Shown: piece by piece, positions 19,901 to 27,296 of the stretch
Position numbering within the stretch: the first letter of the stretch is position 1
How the letters are laid out: the number at the start of each line of letters is the position of its first letter
Assembly (NCBI RefSeq): GCF_004801405.1
Contig: NZ_SSOB01000027.1
Location: 1 to 64,000 of the forward strand
Direction: 5' to 3'
Source of the DNA: Cohnella fermenti
GTDB taxonomy: Bacteria; Bacillota; Bacilli; Paenibacillales; Paenibacillaceae
DNA: 64,000 nucleotides
Made by a program: the position numbers and the translations under genes
The notes under the pieces: model-generated
Databases searched by the model: none
What the model was told of the DNA's origin: nothing
What the model saw: the letters and a program-made list of their open reading frames with translations, nothing else

Positions 19901-20774
19901 GCTGCTCATCGTCGAGCAAGAGGCGAAGCGAAGGACGAGCGAGCTCACGGAGCAGTTGGCCGCTCTCGAGAGACGCTGCGAAGCCCAGGCGACTCGTACC
20001 GAAGAGGAACGAGCTCTCCGCGAGAAGGCGGAACGGCAACTGGAAGAGACAAACCTCTTGCTGAACGAGTTTGCCGAGCAGGAGCAAGAAGCCCAGCGAC
20101 AGCATCAGGCCTTGAAGGCCCAGATCGGCGAACTGGAGAGCCGGACCGAAGAGCTCCGCCAGGAGCTGGAACGGCGCCAAGAGCAGGCAGCTCAGGCAGA
20201 GCAGGAGCTGGGGCGCCGGGTCGAGGAACTTCGCGAGGAGCTGGATCGCCGCCAAGAGCAGGCGACCCATGCGGAGCAGGAGCTGGAGCGTCGGACCGAA
20301 GAGCTCCGCCAGGAGCTGGAACGGCGCCAAGAGCAGGCGGCTCAGGCAGAGCAGGGGCTGGGGCGCCGGGTCGAGGAACTTCGCGAGGAGCTGGATCGCC
20401 GCCAAGAGCAGGCGATCCATGCAGAGCAAGAGCTGGAGATCGCGCGGGCGCAAGCTGCGGCCGTCGAATCGCTGGAAGGTCAGCGCCAGGAGGAACTGGA
20501 GCTGCTCCAGACCGAGCAAGCCTCCGAGTTGGCGAAGCTCCGCGCGCGCCACGAGGAAGAGATCGAGTCCCTGCGCTCCGAGTTGGAAGAGGAGCTTGAG
20601 CTCCGTCTTGCCGAGGCCGCGGAGGACAAGAACAAAGGAAACGACGAAGAACTCGACAGGCTGAACGCGGAGCTTCAGGCCATCCGCAGGGAGCACGATG
20701 CGTTGCTCGACGAGTATTCGAAGCTTCAGAACGAATATAACGAATGGATCGATATGCTGGAGACGGAGACGTAA
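16911..20774 (+). CDS. zapA: ZapA-domain protein with giant coiled-coil extension
   Basis: 1,287 residues, against about 85-110 for normal ZapA. Residues 1 to about 85 are a ZapA domain (TRVTVDIYGTQYTLTGH...HMRRVASMVNEQM...LGVLASVNMADELLRL), the FtsZ-ring-associated protein. The rest is uninterrupted coiled coil rich in Glu, Ala, Leu, Gln and Arg. It contains runs of 11-residue repeats of the type xQELEALREQS (about 105-190) and HEAALQAVRAE (about 540-740), and four 25-residue repeats (about 1077-1177) in two 150-bp DNA copies. No membrane segment or signal is seen. GTG 16911 has GGGAGG 8 bp upstream. Position after pheT matches zapA in Bacillales. A filament or spacer role at the division ring is inference. 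Confidence 0.85.
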   Translation: MNADDRTRVTVDIYGTQYTLTGHTNPEHMRRVASMVNEQMFKISNGSPRLDLSKLGVLASVNMADELLRLRRENERLLHEEAERIRLSEELIKVNSELAAAKRFGEQELETLRQLSEQELEALRKQNEQELEAARKLSAQELEALREQSAQELEAVRERSEQELEMLREQSGQELEAVRERSAQELEMLREGHQATVDSLVEASRQEVDLLAENHRVELEEINSRHAAASSRLRAESEDKLARAAREHSERLEAERAGKEAALAQAKAEHEAEAARLREEAELRELELLEEAELERQQLLSEAERQRQDADKALEELRVRSESELRQLQEQSERNIRQQREHSELELQALREQSGQQLEELRGKSEQELRELRERFEQELEELRKRSEQEQNELLEEAENELAAVRADLQGKLEAANGELARRESERAALEAKLEEAEAAYLQGIGELEAKLELMRAEHEKERGEISAASEAKLAELRRAHESEIARLASEHDEIVELLNLSGEEELQALRSGYEAKLQELAASSEAEKQAAIAERDAALQAAQAEHEAALQAAQARHEAAIRAVQAEREERVQAVRSEGEAALQAALSDHGAALQATRTGHEEALQAVRAEHEAALQAVRAEYEADLQAVRAEYEEALQAEEAKREEALRAAQAGFEEALRAERGQREEAFAAARAEHEEAQLTASIEYEERLRVLNAEKQDALAAVNAEHEAKLAELEEASRAKLEEALREADAEHEAALRSAQTVHEGELQAARTAFDDELLGTIAEHEAALQSLTAERDTAREAVRAEREAGKAALEAALAEHEAKLAALSSDYEGKIEEERTILTARAEALLSEYSSLLEKTQLEHASKFELLEQEHRREREALEARHAAAIEALEARSRELAESIDALRDEKDAALYEQLEEFEAVRNEMKLEHKAEIDSLRAAQLADRDKWQLSVEQLEFHCLELQQSAEENMRAHEAAKLDAASLLQAELEAKSELEKRLNEQDELLAELLIVEQEAKRRTSELTEQLAALERRCEAQATRTEEERALREKAERQLEETNLLLNEFAEQEQEAQRQHQALKAQIGELESRTEELRQELERRQEQAAQAEQELGRRVEELREELDRRQEQATHAEQELERRTEELRQELERRQEQAAQAEQGLGRRVEELREELDRRQEQAIHAEQELEIARAQAAAVESLEGQRQEELELLQTEQASELAKLRARHEEEIESLRSELEEELELRLAEAAEDKNKGNDEELDRLNAELQAIRREHDALLDEYSKLQNEYNEWIDMLETET

Positions 20775-20818
20775 CTTAATCCCCTGCCCGTGCCCCTAGG
20801 AATCGATCAATGCCGAAG

Positions 20819-20853
20819 AACGCCCCTCCCGCAAGTATGGAGAGGGCGTTTTT
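20819..20853 (+). terminator. Rho-independent terminator after zapA
   Basis: AACGCCCCTCCC pairs with GGAGAGGGCGTT across GCAAGTAT, followed by a T run. It ends the zapA transcript. Confidence 0.85.
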
Positions 20854-20975
20854 GCTCGCATATCGGGCAGGGTGGCAAACAATCTGCGTGTCTAAATCGT
20901 CTGATTGCGCTTCGAACGACCCGCGGGAGGGATGAAAACTGACGATGAAGGTGACGTTGCCGAGGGTTACTGGAG

Positions 20976-21160
20976 TTTTATGCGAAATTTCACATTCACG
21001 ATGCTCGGTAACGAGTCGTTTAGGCGATTGTATGCGAAAAACCACCTTCGTGGAGACTATCCCGCCTCGGAAAGCCCGTATGTATGTCAAAAACCACATA
21101 AAATTCCACAAATCGCATGGAATCTCGCCAGCGAATGTGAAAAACCACATAAAATTCCTC
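20976..21160. repeat. 52-bp-period palindrome array, locus 2
   Basis: Four units start at 20979, 21031, 21083 and 21134 (spacings 52, 52, 51). They include TATGCGAAATTTCACATT and AATGTGAAAAACCACATA. The first two have a TTTTATG/TTGTATG side on the left and a CATTC/CCTTC side on the right; the last has the reverse order, so the array has overall two-fold symmetry. The stretch after unit 2 (TGGAGACTATCCC...CCCGTATGTATG) is related to the same place in loci 3 and 4, so a whole element of about 200 bp is repeated. No credible gene overlaps it. Confidence 0.9.
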
Positions 21161-21168
21161 GGCCTACA

Positions 21169-21320
21169 CACTCCGCTTGCAAACTCCGCTCGCAAACTCG
21201 GCCCGCAAACTCGGCCCGCAAACTCGGCCCGCACACTCGGCCCGCACACTCGGCCCGCACACTCGGCCCGCACACTCGGCCTGCAAACTCCGCCCGCAAA
21301 CTCCGCCCGAACACTCCGCC
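21169..21320. repeat. 13-bp low-complexity tract (CTCGGCCCGCAMA)
   Basis: About eleven tandem 13-bp copies of CTCGGCCCGCAAA or CTCGGCCCGCACA, degenerate at both ends, directly follow palindrome array 2. Frames through it give only low-complexity peptides. It ends about 50 bp before the luxR stop. Nothing else is seen in the 20854-21371 gap. Confidence 0.85.
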
Positions 21321-21371
21321 CCTCGTCTCCATCGTTCTCGTCGTTCTCCCCGCCGCCGCCCGCTTCCGGCT

Positions 21372-22448
21372 TCACACGGAAGGAGTCCCGAAGCGGGAGA
21401 ACAGCTTCCAGACCAGCTCCCGGCGGCTCGATACGCCTGTCTTGGCGAAAATCGACTTGAAGTGGTCCTGGACCGTGTGGGCGGAGATGCGGAGCGTCGC
21501 GGACATCTCCTCGGTCGACAAGCCACGGTGGGCGGCTTCGACCAGTTGCTTCTCCCGGGCGGTAAGCCCGCAGGCGGCCGCGATCAACGGGAGCATGTCG
21601 CCCGGGCCGGCCGGCTCCAGCCAGACGGTGATCAGGCGGCCGCTTGCCCCGCCGGCCAGTTCGCTCGCCCGAATCGTCACGTACGAGCCGGAATGGAGCC
21701 GCACGCAGGCCCGGGCCGGACGCGCGAGCGCGGATTCTTTGCCCGAGAGGGCTTGCGTCGATACCGCCCGGATCGGCCGGGGCAGAACGCTGCGGTCGAT
21801 GCCCTCCGTCTCGCGAAGCAGCTCCATCCAGCGTCCGGCCGCTTCATTCGCGGCGACCTCGCGGAGCTCCGCGCCGTATTCCAGCAGCAAGATTCCCGGC
21901 ATGCTCTCCGGCCGTTCCGCCTCTTCGGGCAGCAGCAGGCTCCATCTCCGCATCGCGGCGGCCAGGCAGGGAACAAGGGAGGATACCATGGCCCTGTCTT
22001 CTTCGGCAAAAGACGGCTGAGTGTCCGAACGGAACAGGATGAGGAAGCCCCAACAGCTTCCTTCGCTGACCAACGCGGCTCGCAGCTCGTCCCCGAAGCC
22101 GGCAGGTCGAAGAATCTCCCGATAACGCGGGCTTCTCGACAGGTCCTCTCCGGTTGCCCGGAAGAGAGTGGAGACCGGATCGGGAAGCCGGACAAGCTCT
22201 TCGAACGGATTGAAGTCTTCCCGCCCGTATTCGTAGTCGAACAGCGACGAGTGAATCGCTTCGATGCCGTCCTCGGTAACGGCTCCGGCCGACAGCAGCG
22301 TGCGGGGATCGACGGCGGTGCAGCAGGCTCCGGCGATGGGGAAGGCTTCGCGAAGCAGGGCGATAAGGGCCCTGCGGAATTCGGAGGAGCCGGAAGAGCG
22401 GTAGGCCAGCCTCTCGATTTGGTTGCGGATGAGCGTGCTTCTGTTCAT
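21372..22448 (-). CDS. LuxR-family transcriptional regulator with GAF-like sensor region
   Basis: 358 residues. The N-terminal and middle parts (about 20-190) look GAF-like; a second, PAS-like region spans about 195-275 (LLEYGAELREVAANEAAGRW). The C-terminal LuxR HTH is clear (LTAREKQLVEAAHRGLSTEEMSATLRISAHTVQDHFKSIFAKTGV, in parts). No receiver domain is present, so it probably binds a ligand directly. It faces a methyltransferase/dehydrogenase pair across about 115 bp holding a perfect 14-bp palindrome, so it most likely controls that operon. No clear ribosome site precedes the ATG. Confidence 0.85.
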   Translation of the reverse strand: MNRSTLIRNQIERLAYRSSGSSEFRRALIALLREAFPIAGACCTAVDPRTLLSAGAVTEDGIEAIHSSLFDYEYGREDFNPFEELVRLPDPVSTLFRATGEDLSRSPRYREILRPAGFGDELRAALVSEGSCWGFLILFRSDTQPSFAEEDRAMVSSLVPCLAAAMRRWSLLLPEEAERPESMPGILLLEYGAELREVAANEAAGRWMELLRETEGIDRSVLPRPIRAVSTQALSGKESALARPARACVRLHSGSYVTIRASELAGGASGRLITVWLEPAGPGDMLPLIAAACGLTAREKQLVEAAHRGLSTEEMSATLRISAHTVQDHFKSIFAKTGVSSRRELVWKLFSRFGTPSV

Positions 22449-22471
22449 GGCGGGTCGCAGCGGAGCGCACC

Positions 22472-22485
22472 CCCAGATATCTGGG
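22472..22485. promoter_or_regulatory. Perfect palindrome CCCAGATATCTGGG in divergent promoter
   Basis: A 14-bp perfect inverted repeat lies 24 bp before luxR and about 80 bp before the methyltransferase. CATAAT (22538-22543) is a likely -10 for the rightward gene. The palindrome is a good candidate operator for the LuxR protein. Confidence 0.6.
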
Positions 22486-22565
22486 ATGGCGTCTCCGGTC
22501 TCCTTCGGTCAGAATGAGGGGGTAGCTATTCATCTAGCATAATGAAGGGAGCCGAGCGAGGCAAC

Positions 22566-23312
22566 ATGGACGAGAACAGGGCATTGCCGGAGCGCGACGG
22601 CTGGGGCTGGGACGATCCGGCCGCAGAGCGCTATACGGACACAATCGAACGCAAAATCCCGGGATACCGGAACCTATACGAGTTAACGGCAGGCTTCCTC
22701 CAGCTCGGCCTTCGGGGAACCGAACGGCCTGCGATTCTGATTGTCGGGGCGGGAGGAGGACAGGAGCTCTCGGTCTTCGTTCCGAAGCTGCCGAATGCGG
22801 TATTCACGGGTGTCGATCCTTCCGAACGCATGCTGAACGTCGCGAGACGCCGGATGTATCGGGAGGATACGGATGGCAAAATCCAACTGGTCCGAGGCCA
22901 TGTCGGAGAGCTGCCGGAGGATGAACGGTACGATGCGGCTGCCTGTTTGCTTGTGCTGCATTTTGTCCGGGGGAGGGAAGCGAAGCTCGGCTTGCTTCGG
23001 GAGATCGCCCGCAGGACGAAGCCCGGCGCCCCGCTGTGCCTCGCCTCCCTGAACGGAGCTCCGGGGACGGAGCCGTTCCGCGCCGTGATGGAAGCGTGGA
23101 AGGAGCACATGCTGGGCAACGGGATTCCGCTTGAGGAGTGGGAGCGATTCGCATCCTCGATCGGGTCGACCTCGGAGCCCGTCGCTTCCGAGGAGCTGTT
23201 GGGGCTGGCAGAACAAGCGGGATGGGAGACGGGAGCTCGTTATTTCTCCGCTTACTTGATCGAGGCCTTCCTCTTCAAGAGATCGCCGCGGGTCACGGGG
23301 GAGGAGCGATGA
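22566..23312 (+). CDS. Class I SAM-dependent methyltransferase
   Basis: About 248 residues. The Rossmann-like fold shows motif I ILIVGAGGGQE, the acidic SAM-ribose residue in FTGVDPS, and LPEDERYDAAACLLVLHFV as motif IV. The substrate is unknown. ATG 22566 has GAGG just upstream; an earlier ATG at 22542 overlaps the probable -10 and is less likely. The stop overlaps the next start by 4 bp (ATGA), so it works with the dehydrogenase-like protein, possibly in small-molecule biosynthesis. Control by the divergent LuxR is inferred. Confidence 0.85.
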   Translation: MDENRALPERDGWGWDDPAAERYTDTIERKIPGYRNLYELTAGFLQLGLRGTERPAILIVGAGGGQELSVFVPKLPNAVFTGVDPSERMLNVARRRMYREDTDGKIQLVRGHVGELPEDERYDAAACLLVLHFVRGREAKLGLLREIARRTKPGAPLCLASLNGAPGTEPFRAVMEAWKEHMLGNGIPLEEWERFASSIGSTSEPVASEELLGLAEQAGWETGARYFSAYLIEAFLFKRSPRVTGEER

Positions 23313-24385
23313 TCGACATGACAGAGGCAAGAGCGGCAAGGGAGAAAATCATTGTTGTCGGAGGCTACGGGGCGGTAGGCAGTCTGATCTGCCGGGAGCT
23401 GGGGGCGCTTTATCCCGGGCGCGTCTACGCGGCGGGCAGAAGCCTGGGGAAGGCGGAGCGCTTCTGCCGATCGACCGGAGGATGCGTGCTGCCGATGGAG
23501 CTCGATATCGACGCTGCGGCGAGCGCCGGGCTTCTAACCGATGCCAGGCTTGTCGTCATGTGCCTGGACCAACGGCAGACGGACCTTGTTCGCGCCTGTT
23601 TAAGGAACGGGGTTCACTACGTCGACATCTCCGCGAACGTATCGCTTCTGTCCCAAGCGGAGGCTTACCGGGACGAGGCGATCGCGAGCGGGGCGACGGC
23701 GATTCTGGGCGTCGGCTTGGCGCCCGGCGTGACGAACCTGCTCGCGCTCGAAGCCCATCGCCGCTTGGAGCGTACCCATGCGATCGAGATTGCGATTATG
23801 CTCGGTCTCGGGGATCACCATGGGAGAGCTGCCGTCGAATGGACGGTAGACAATCTGGATACGGAATTCGACGTTATGCAGGGAGGGAAGCGAGCAAGGG
23901 TGCGCAGCTTCACCGACGGGAGGACGGTCGACTTCCGCGGGAAGCTGGGCAAGCGGAAGGCTTACCGCTACCCGTTCTCTGACCAACTGTCGCTTCCGCG
24001 GACGCTCGGCGTGCCCGGCGTCTCGACGAGGCTGACCTTCGACGTCGGCGCGGCTGCAGGATTGCTGGCATTCACTCGACGCACGGGACTCCAGAAGCTG
24101 CTCAATTGGAAAATTTTCCGAAACATCGCCATCTCCGCCTTCTCCAACATTCCTCTCGGTTCGGAGCGGTTCGCGGTCAAGGTCGAGGCATTCGGCGAGA
24201 TCGGCGGCAGCGAAGCGACGGCGGAATGCCTGTTCTACGGCAGGCGGCAATCGGAGATGACGGCCAAGTGCGCCCTGGATGCGGCGGTTGCCCTCTGCGA
24301 GACCGAGATGCCGCCCGGGGTATACTCGATTGAAGAGCGGCTCGAATGGAGCGCGATGAAGCGGCTTGGAGCGTACGAGACTTAA
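23309..24385 (+). CDS. Saccharopine dehydrogenase-like NAD(P)-binding protein
   Basis: 358 residues. An N-terminal Rossmann fold with VVGGYGAVGSLICREL, then VHYVDISANVSLL and GVGLAPGVTNLLA, place it in the saccharopine dehydrogenase/reductase-like superfamily. Members act on amino-acid-derived imines, polyketides or lipids, so a precise reaction cannot be given. Translation is coupled to the methyltransferase (GGAGGAGCG before the ATG). Its last 4 bp overlap the end of the convergent araC-type gene. Confidence 0.82.
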   Translation: MIDMTEARAAREKIIVVGGYGAVGSLICRELGALYPGRVYAAGRSLGKAERFCRSTGGCVLPMELDIDAAASAGLLTDARLVVMCLDQRQTDLVRACLRNGVHYVDISANVSLLSQAEAYRDEAIASGATAILGVGLAPGVTNLLALEAHRRLERTHAIEIAIMLGLGDHHGRAAVEWTVDNLDTEFDVMQGGKRARVRSFTDGRTVDFRGKLGKRKAYRYPFSDQLSLPRTLGVPGVSTRLTFDVGAAAGLLAFTRRTGLQKLLNWKIFRNIAISAFSNIPLGSERFAVKVEAFGEIGGSEATAECLFYGRRQSEMTAKCALDAAVALCETEMPPGVYSIEERLEWSAMKRLGAYET

Positions 24386-25983
24386 TCGGCGATCAGTCGG
24401 CAGACGATCTCGTCCAGATGCTTCTCGAGCGTGATCGGATTGTAGTTCGCCCACATGTCGCTCATGACGTAGGCGCGGCCTTCGGTGACGGCGGGAAGCC
24501 CGTACCACCCGGAATGGTTAAGCAGCTTCCGCCCCCGTTCTCCTTCGAACCCCGTCTCCGGCAGCGCGAGGAACACCCGGTCCCCGGCATATTCCGGAAG
24601 CTCGGAGGGTTCGATTCGCACCCACTTGGCGTTCCGGTCCTGCTCCATGATCGCTTGGACGCGGCGCGTCGGCTTGAAGCCGATGCCTCGATAGAGCGTA
24701 TGACCGAAGTGGTGCCCGGCATAGACGTAGAGATCCCCGGAATGATAGACGAATGCCGTCGCCGTCTCCCCGTCCCCCGCTATTCCTTGGAGCCGCCGCC
24801 TCGCGTTCTTCGCTTTCTCCTCATAGGCAGCGATCCATTGCTTGGCTTCGACGGCCTTGCCGAGCAGCTCGCCCAGACGAAGCATTCTCGTATAGACGTC
24901 AGCGGACCAATCGATCTCGACGGCGGTCGCGATGCGGGACAGTCGCTCGGCGACCTGGCGCTCGATGTAGCTCGGGTACAGAATAAGATCCGGGCGGAGC
25001 TCGCTGAGGGCACGAATGTCGTACGGCTCATCGAAGCCTCTCACCGCATCCGCCGCTTCCGGCAAGGCGGCGAACATGGCGCTGTTCGTGCCGATGGGCC
25101 GAATGCCCAAGGCCAGCAGCTCGCCCAAGTATTGAATGGAAATAATTCGCGGCCCCTGCCGACTCGCCTGATACTCGGAGGGGGACAAGCCCGTCGATTG
25201 CCGGAAGCGCCGGCTGAAGTAGAACTCGTCGCGGAAGCCGACGCGGCTCGCGATCTCCCCGACACGCAGGGAGGAGGAGGCCAGCAGCTTCTTCGCTTCC
25301 TCGATCCGAATGGCGCTCAGGTAGCGGGCAGGGCTCTGGCCGGTTATCGTCCTGAACATTCGGTCGTATTGCCAACGGCTGAGGTTCGCTTCTTGGGCGA
25401 GCCGGTCGAACTCGATCTCCTCGGAATACGCCTGATGGAGATAGGAGATGATCTGCTCGATCGCCGGATCGCTCTCGGGCTCCTGCCGCCCTGCAGATTG
25501 CTGCGCCAGCAGCTCGTACAGGATGGCCTGGAAGCGGATATGCCGGTGGAAGCGGGCAAGGCCGTCTTCCGGCGGGGGTTGCTCCGGCGAGCCGTTATCC
25601 CCTCCCGGGGAGAGAAGCTCTCGCAGATCCGCCTCCAGTCGGGAGAGCGGCTCGAAGCGGAGCTCCGCCGGCGAGGCGAACAAGCCCGCGTCGTCTTGCT
25701 CGACCTTGAATTGCACCCAATATTTGCACGGCGGGGCGCTTGCATCGGTCGGAAGCCATTCTATGCGGGCACCCGGAGGAAGCAGCAGGCACCTTCCCCG
25801 CGCGAACGGCCGCGGAGCCCCGCCCGCCGCAATCCATCCGCCGCTCTCCGTCGCGACGAGAAGATGATGATCTTCCGATGAAGCGGAGAGAGCTTCGCGG
25901 GGGCCGGCCTCGCTATTCCGTTCCTTGTCTATCAGAGGGTCCATTAGAGGCCGAATACGGATTAATTGAACGATAGGCGGCAT
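24382..25983 (-). CDS. AraC-family activator fused to siderophore-binding domain (Btr-like)
   Basis: 533 residues. An N-terminal cupin-like AraC sensor region (about 30-150), two AraC HTH motifs (about 170-270: DRLAQEANLSRWQYDRMFRTITGQSP and VGEIASRVGFRDEFYFSRRF, in parts) and a C-terminal FhuD/FecB-type periplasmic-binding fold (about 280-533) are seen. This matches B. subtilis Btr, which senses Fe-bacillibactin in the cytoplasm and activates uptake genes. Its binding domain is related to the lipoprotein encoded just upstream. ATG 25983 is chosen because AAAGGTGA lies 6 bp before it, overlapping the alternative GTG 25992. A Fur-like site sits in its promoter. Confidence 0.9.
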   Translation of the reverse strand: MPPIVQLIRIRPLMDPLIDKERNSEAGPREALSASSEDHHLLVATESGGWIAAGGAPRPFARGRCLLLPPGARIEWLPTDASAPPCKYWVQFKVEQDDAGLFASPAELRFEPLSRLEADLRELLSPGGDNGSPEQPPPEDGLARFHRHIRFQAILYELLAQQSAGRQEPESDPAIEQIISYLHQAYSEEIEFDRLAQEANLSRWQYDRMFRTITGQSPARYLSAIRIEEAKKLLASSSLRVGEIASRVGFRDEFYFSRRFRQSTGLSPSEYQASRQGPRIISIQYLGELLALGIRPIGTNSAMFAALPEAADAVRGFDEPYDIRALSELRPDLILYPSYIERQVAERLSRIATAVEIDWSADVYTRMLRLGELLGKAVEAKQWIAAYEEKAKNARRRLQGIAGDGETATAFVYHSGDLYVYAGHHFGHTLYRGIGFKPTRRVQAIMEQDRNAKWVRIEPSELPEYAGDRVFLALPETGFEGERGRKLLNHSGWYGLPAVTEGRAYVMSDMWANYNPITLEKHLDEIVCRLIAD

Positions 25984-25996
25984 TGGATTCACCTTT

Positions 25997-26028
25997 GTAA
26001 TGATAACGATTTTCAGTCGTTATCATTA
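25997..26028 (-). promoter_or_regulatory. Fur-like inverted repeat upstream of the AraC-type gene
   Basis: TGATAACGA (26001-26009) and TCGTTATCA (26017-26025) are perfect 9-bp inverted arms around 7 bp. TAATGATAACGATTTTC, read from 25999, matches 14 of 19 positions of the Fur consensus when extended by two bases on the left. Iron-dependent repression of the regulator is likely. Confidence 0.7.
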
Positions 26029-26077
26029 TAGGCGATCGCTCTTCGGATTTGAAGAGTCATTCCGCCGCGGTTATTGC

Positions 26078-27130
26078 TTATTGTTGGGGCTTCGTCAGCA
26101 TATCGGCGGCTTGATCCAGCAGCCAATCCAAGGTAAGTGGATCGTTTAATCCCCAACGTCCGCTCACGATATAGGCCTTGCCGTTCTTGACTGCGGGAAG
26201 GGAACCCCAGATCGGTCCGTTCAGAATGTCCTTGGCTGCGGCCGCAGCTTCCTCGTTGTTGTCCGGAGTGACGAGGAAGACGCGGTCTCCGGCATATTCC
26301 GGCAGCAGCTCCAGCGACAGCGTCTCCCACAAGGAGTCTGGCTTATCCTGGAACAGTTCGGCTATCTTGGCCGGCTGAGCGAATCCGAAGGCGTCGTACA
26401 AGGTTGGCCCGAGGCGCTGCTTGTTATAGACATAGAGCTGCTTGTCGCCGTAAACGATGAACGCGGAAGCCGTCTCTCCCTCCGCAATGACGGGTTGAAC
26501 GAGCTTGCGCTTCTCCTCGATCTTCGCCTCGTATGCGCCGATCCAGCGTTCGGCGGCTTCCTGCTGCCCGAGAATGTCGGCGAGCGTGCGCAGATGGGTG
26601 AAGGGATCGTCGCTGTACTTGACGGCGACGGTAGGAGCGATCTTGCTTAAGGAGTCCAGGTCCGGCGCTTCCAGAAAGTCCGGGACGATGATCAGATCGG
26701 GCGCCAGAGAGAGCGTCTTCTCCAGGTTGGGAACGAGATTCTCGCCTCCGATGTCTTCGGTTCCTTGAAGCTGAGTTTCGCTTAAGGAGAGTTTGGCATT
26801 GTTGTAATTCGTGCCGACGAACGGAACCTCAAGAGCCGTCAATTCCGAAGCGTAGTAGTGGGCGACAATGCGCTGGGCATGAGTCGGAATGTCGACCGTT
26901 CGGCCGAGCGCATCCGTGTAGCTTCGGGTCGCGGGCTCCGCTTCCGGGCTGGCGGACGCGGCTGCCGAAGCGGGTGCGGCGGCAGATTCGCCGGCCCCTT
27001 CGCCGTTCGATCCGGACGGAGACGGCGAAGCGTTATTGTTCGTGCCGGAGCCGCAGGCTGCGAGCATCAGGACACACAGCAGAAGGGCGGCGATGGCGGA
27101 AGCGGATTTGGTCCAATGGGGGGCGTGCAT
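26078..27130 (-). CDS. Iron-siderophore ABC transporter substrate-binding lipoprotein
   Basis: 350 residues. A lipoprotein signal with LAAC lipobox (Cys about 26) precedes a Ser/Ala/Gly-rich spacer and a FhuD/FecB-type class III binding fold (TVDIPTHAQRIVAHYY, LAPDLIIVPDF, WGSLPAVKNGKAY). It captures an Fe-siderophore outside the membrane for an ABC importer. No permease or ATPase gene is nearby, so it shares one encoded elsewhere. AGGAGAG precedes the ATG. A Fur box lies 22 bp upstream, and the neighbouring AraC-type protein is the likely activator. Confidence 0.92.
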   Translation of the reverse strand: MHAPHWTKSASAIAALLLCVLMLAACGSGTNNNASPSPSGSNGEGAGESAAAPASAAASASPEAEPATRSYTDALGRTVDIPTHAQRIVAHYYASELTALEVPFVGTNYNNAKLSLSETQLQGTEDIGGENLVPNLEKTLSLAPDLIIVPDFLEAPDLDSLSKIAPTVAVKYSDDPFTHLRTLADILGQQEAAERWIGAYEAKIEEKRKLVQPVIAEGETASAFIVYGDKQLYVYNKQRLGPTLYDAFGFAQPAKIAELFQDKPDSLWETLSLELLPEYAGDRVFLVTPDNNEEAAAAAKDILNGPIWGSLPAVKNGKAYIVSGRWGLNDPLTLDWLLDQAADMLTKPQQ

Positions 27131-27151
27131 GGTATCTCTCCTCTTAACTGT

Positions 27152-27166
27152 TGATAATCGTTCTCA
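27152..27166 (-). promoter_or_regulatory. Fur box of the siderophore-binding gene
   Basis: TGATAATCGTTCTCA fits the 7-1-7 Fur pattern (TGATAAT-N-ATTATCA) at 12 of 14 arm positions; TGATAAT is exact. It lies just before the ribosome site. Confidence 0.75.
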
Positions 27167-27242
27167 TCAAGAACGTTCCCATCATACTACTGTGCCGCTT
27201 GCGGTGCCATGGACTTTTTGCCAATTTTATTTGGATAAAATC

Positions 27243-27283
27243 AAAAACACCTTCAGCGTCAGAGGACGCCAAAGGTGTTTTGT
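27243..27283 (-). terminator. Terminator after the CuA lipoprotein gene
   Basis: AAAACACCTT pairs with AAGGTGTTTT around a GGCGTCCTCTGACGC inner hairpin. A-rich and T-rich flanks on both sides let it work in the minus direction and perhaps both. Confidence 0.8.
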
Positions 27284-27296
27284 TTGTTGCCTTACC

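Noticed and set aside
20905..22020. 371-codon plus-strand frame overlapping array 2, the 13-bp tract and luxR
   Set aside because: Runs antisense to a clear LuxR gene and through repeats; no protein family seen.
22542..22565. Earlier ATG for the methyltransferase
   Set aside because: It overlaps the probable -10 (CATAAT); ATG 22566 has a GAGG site.
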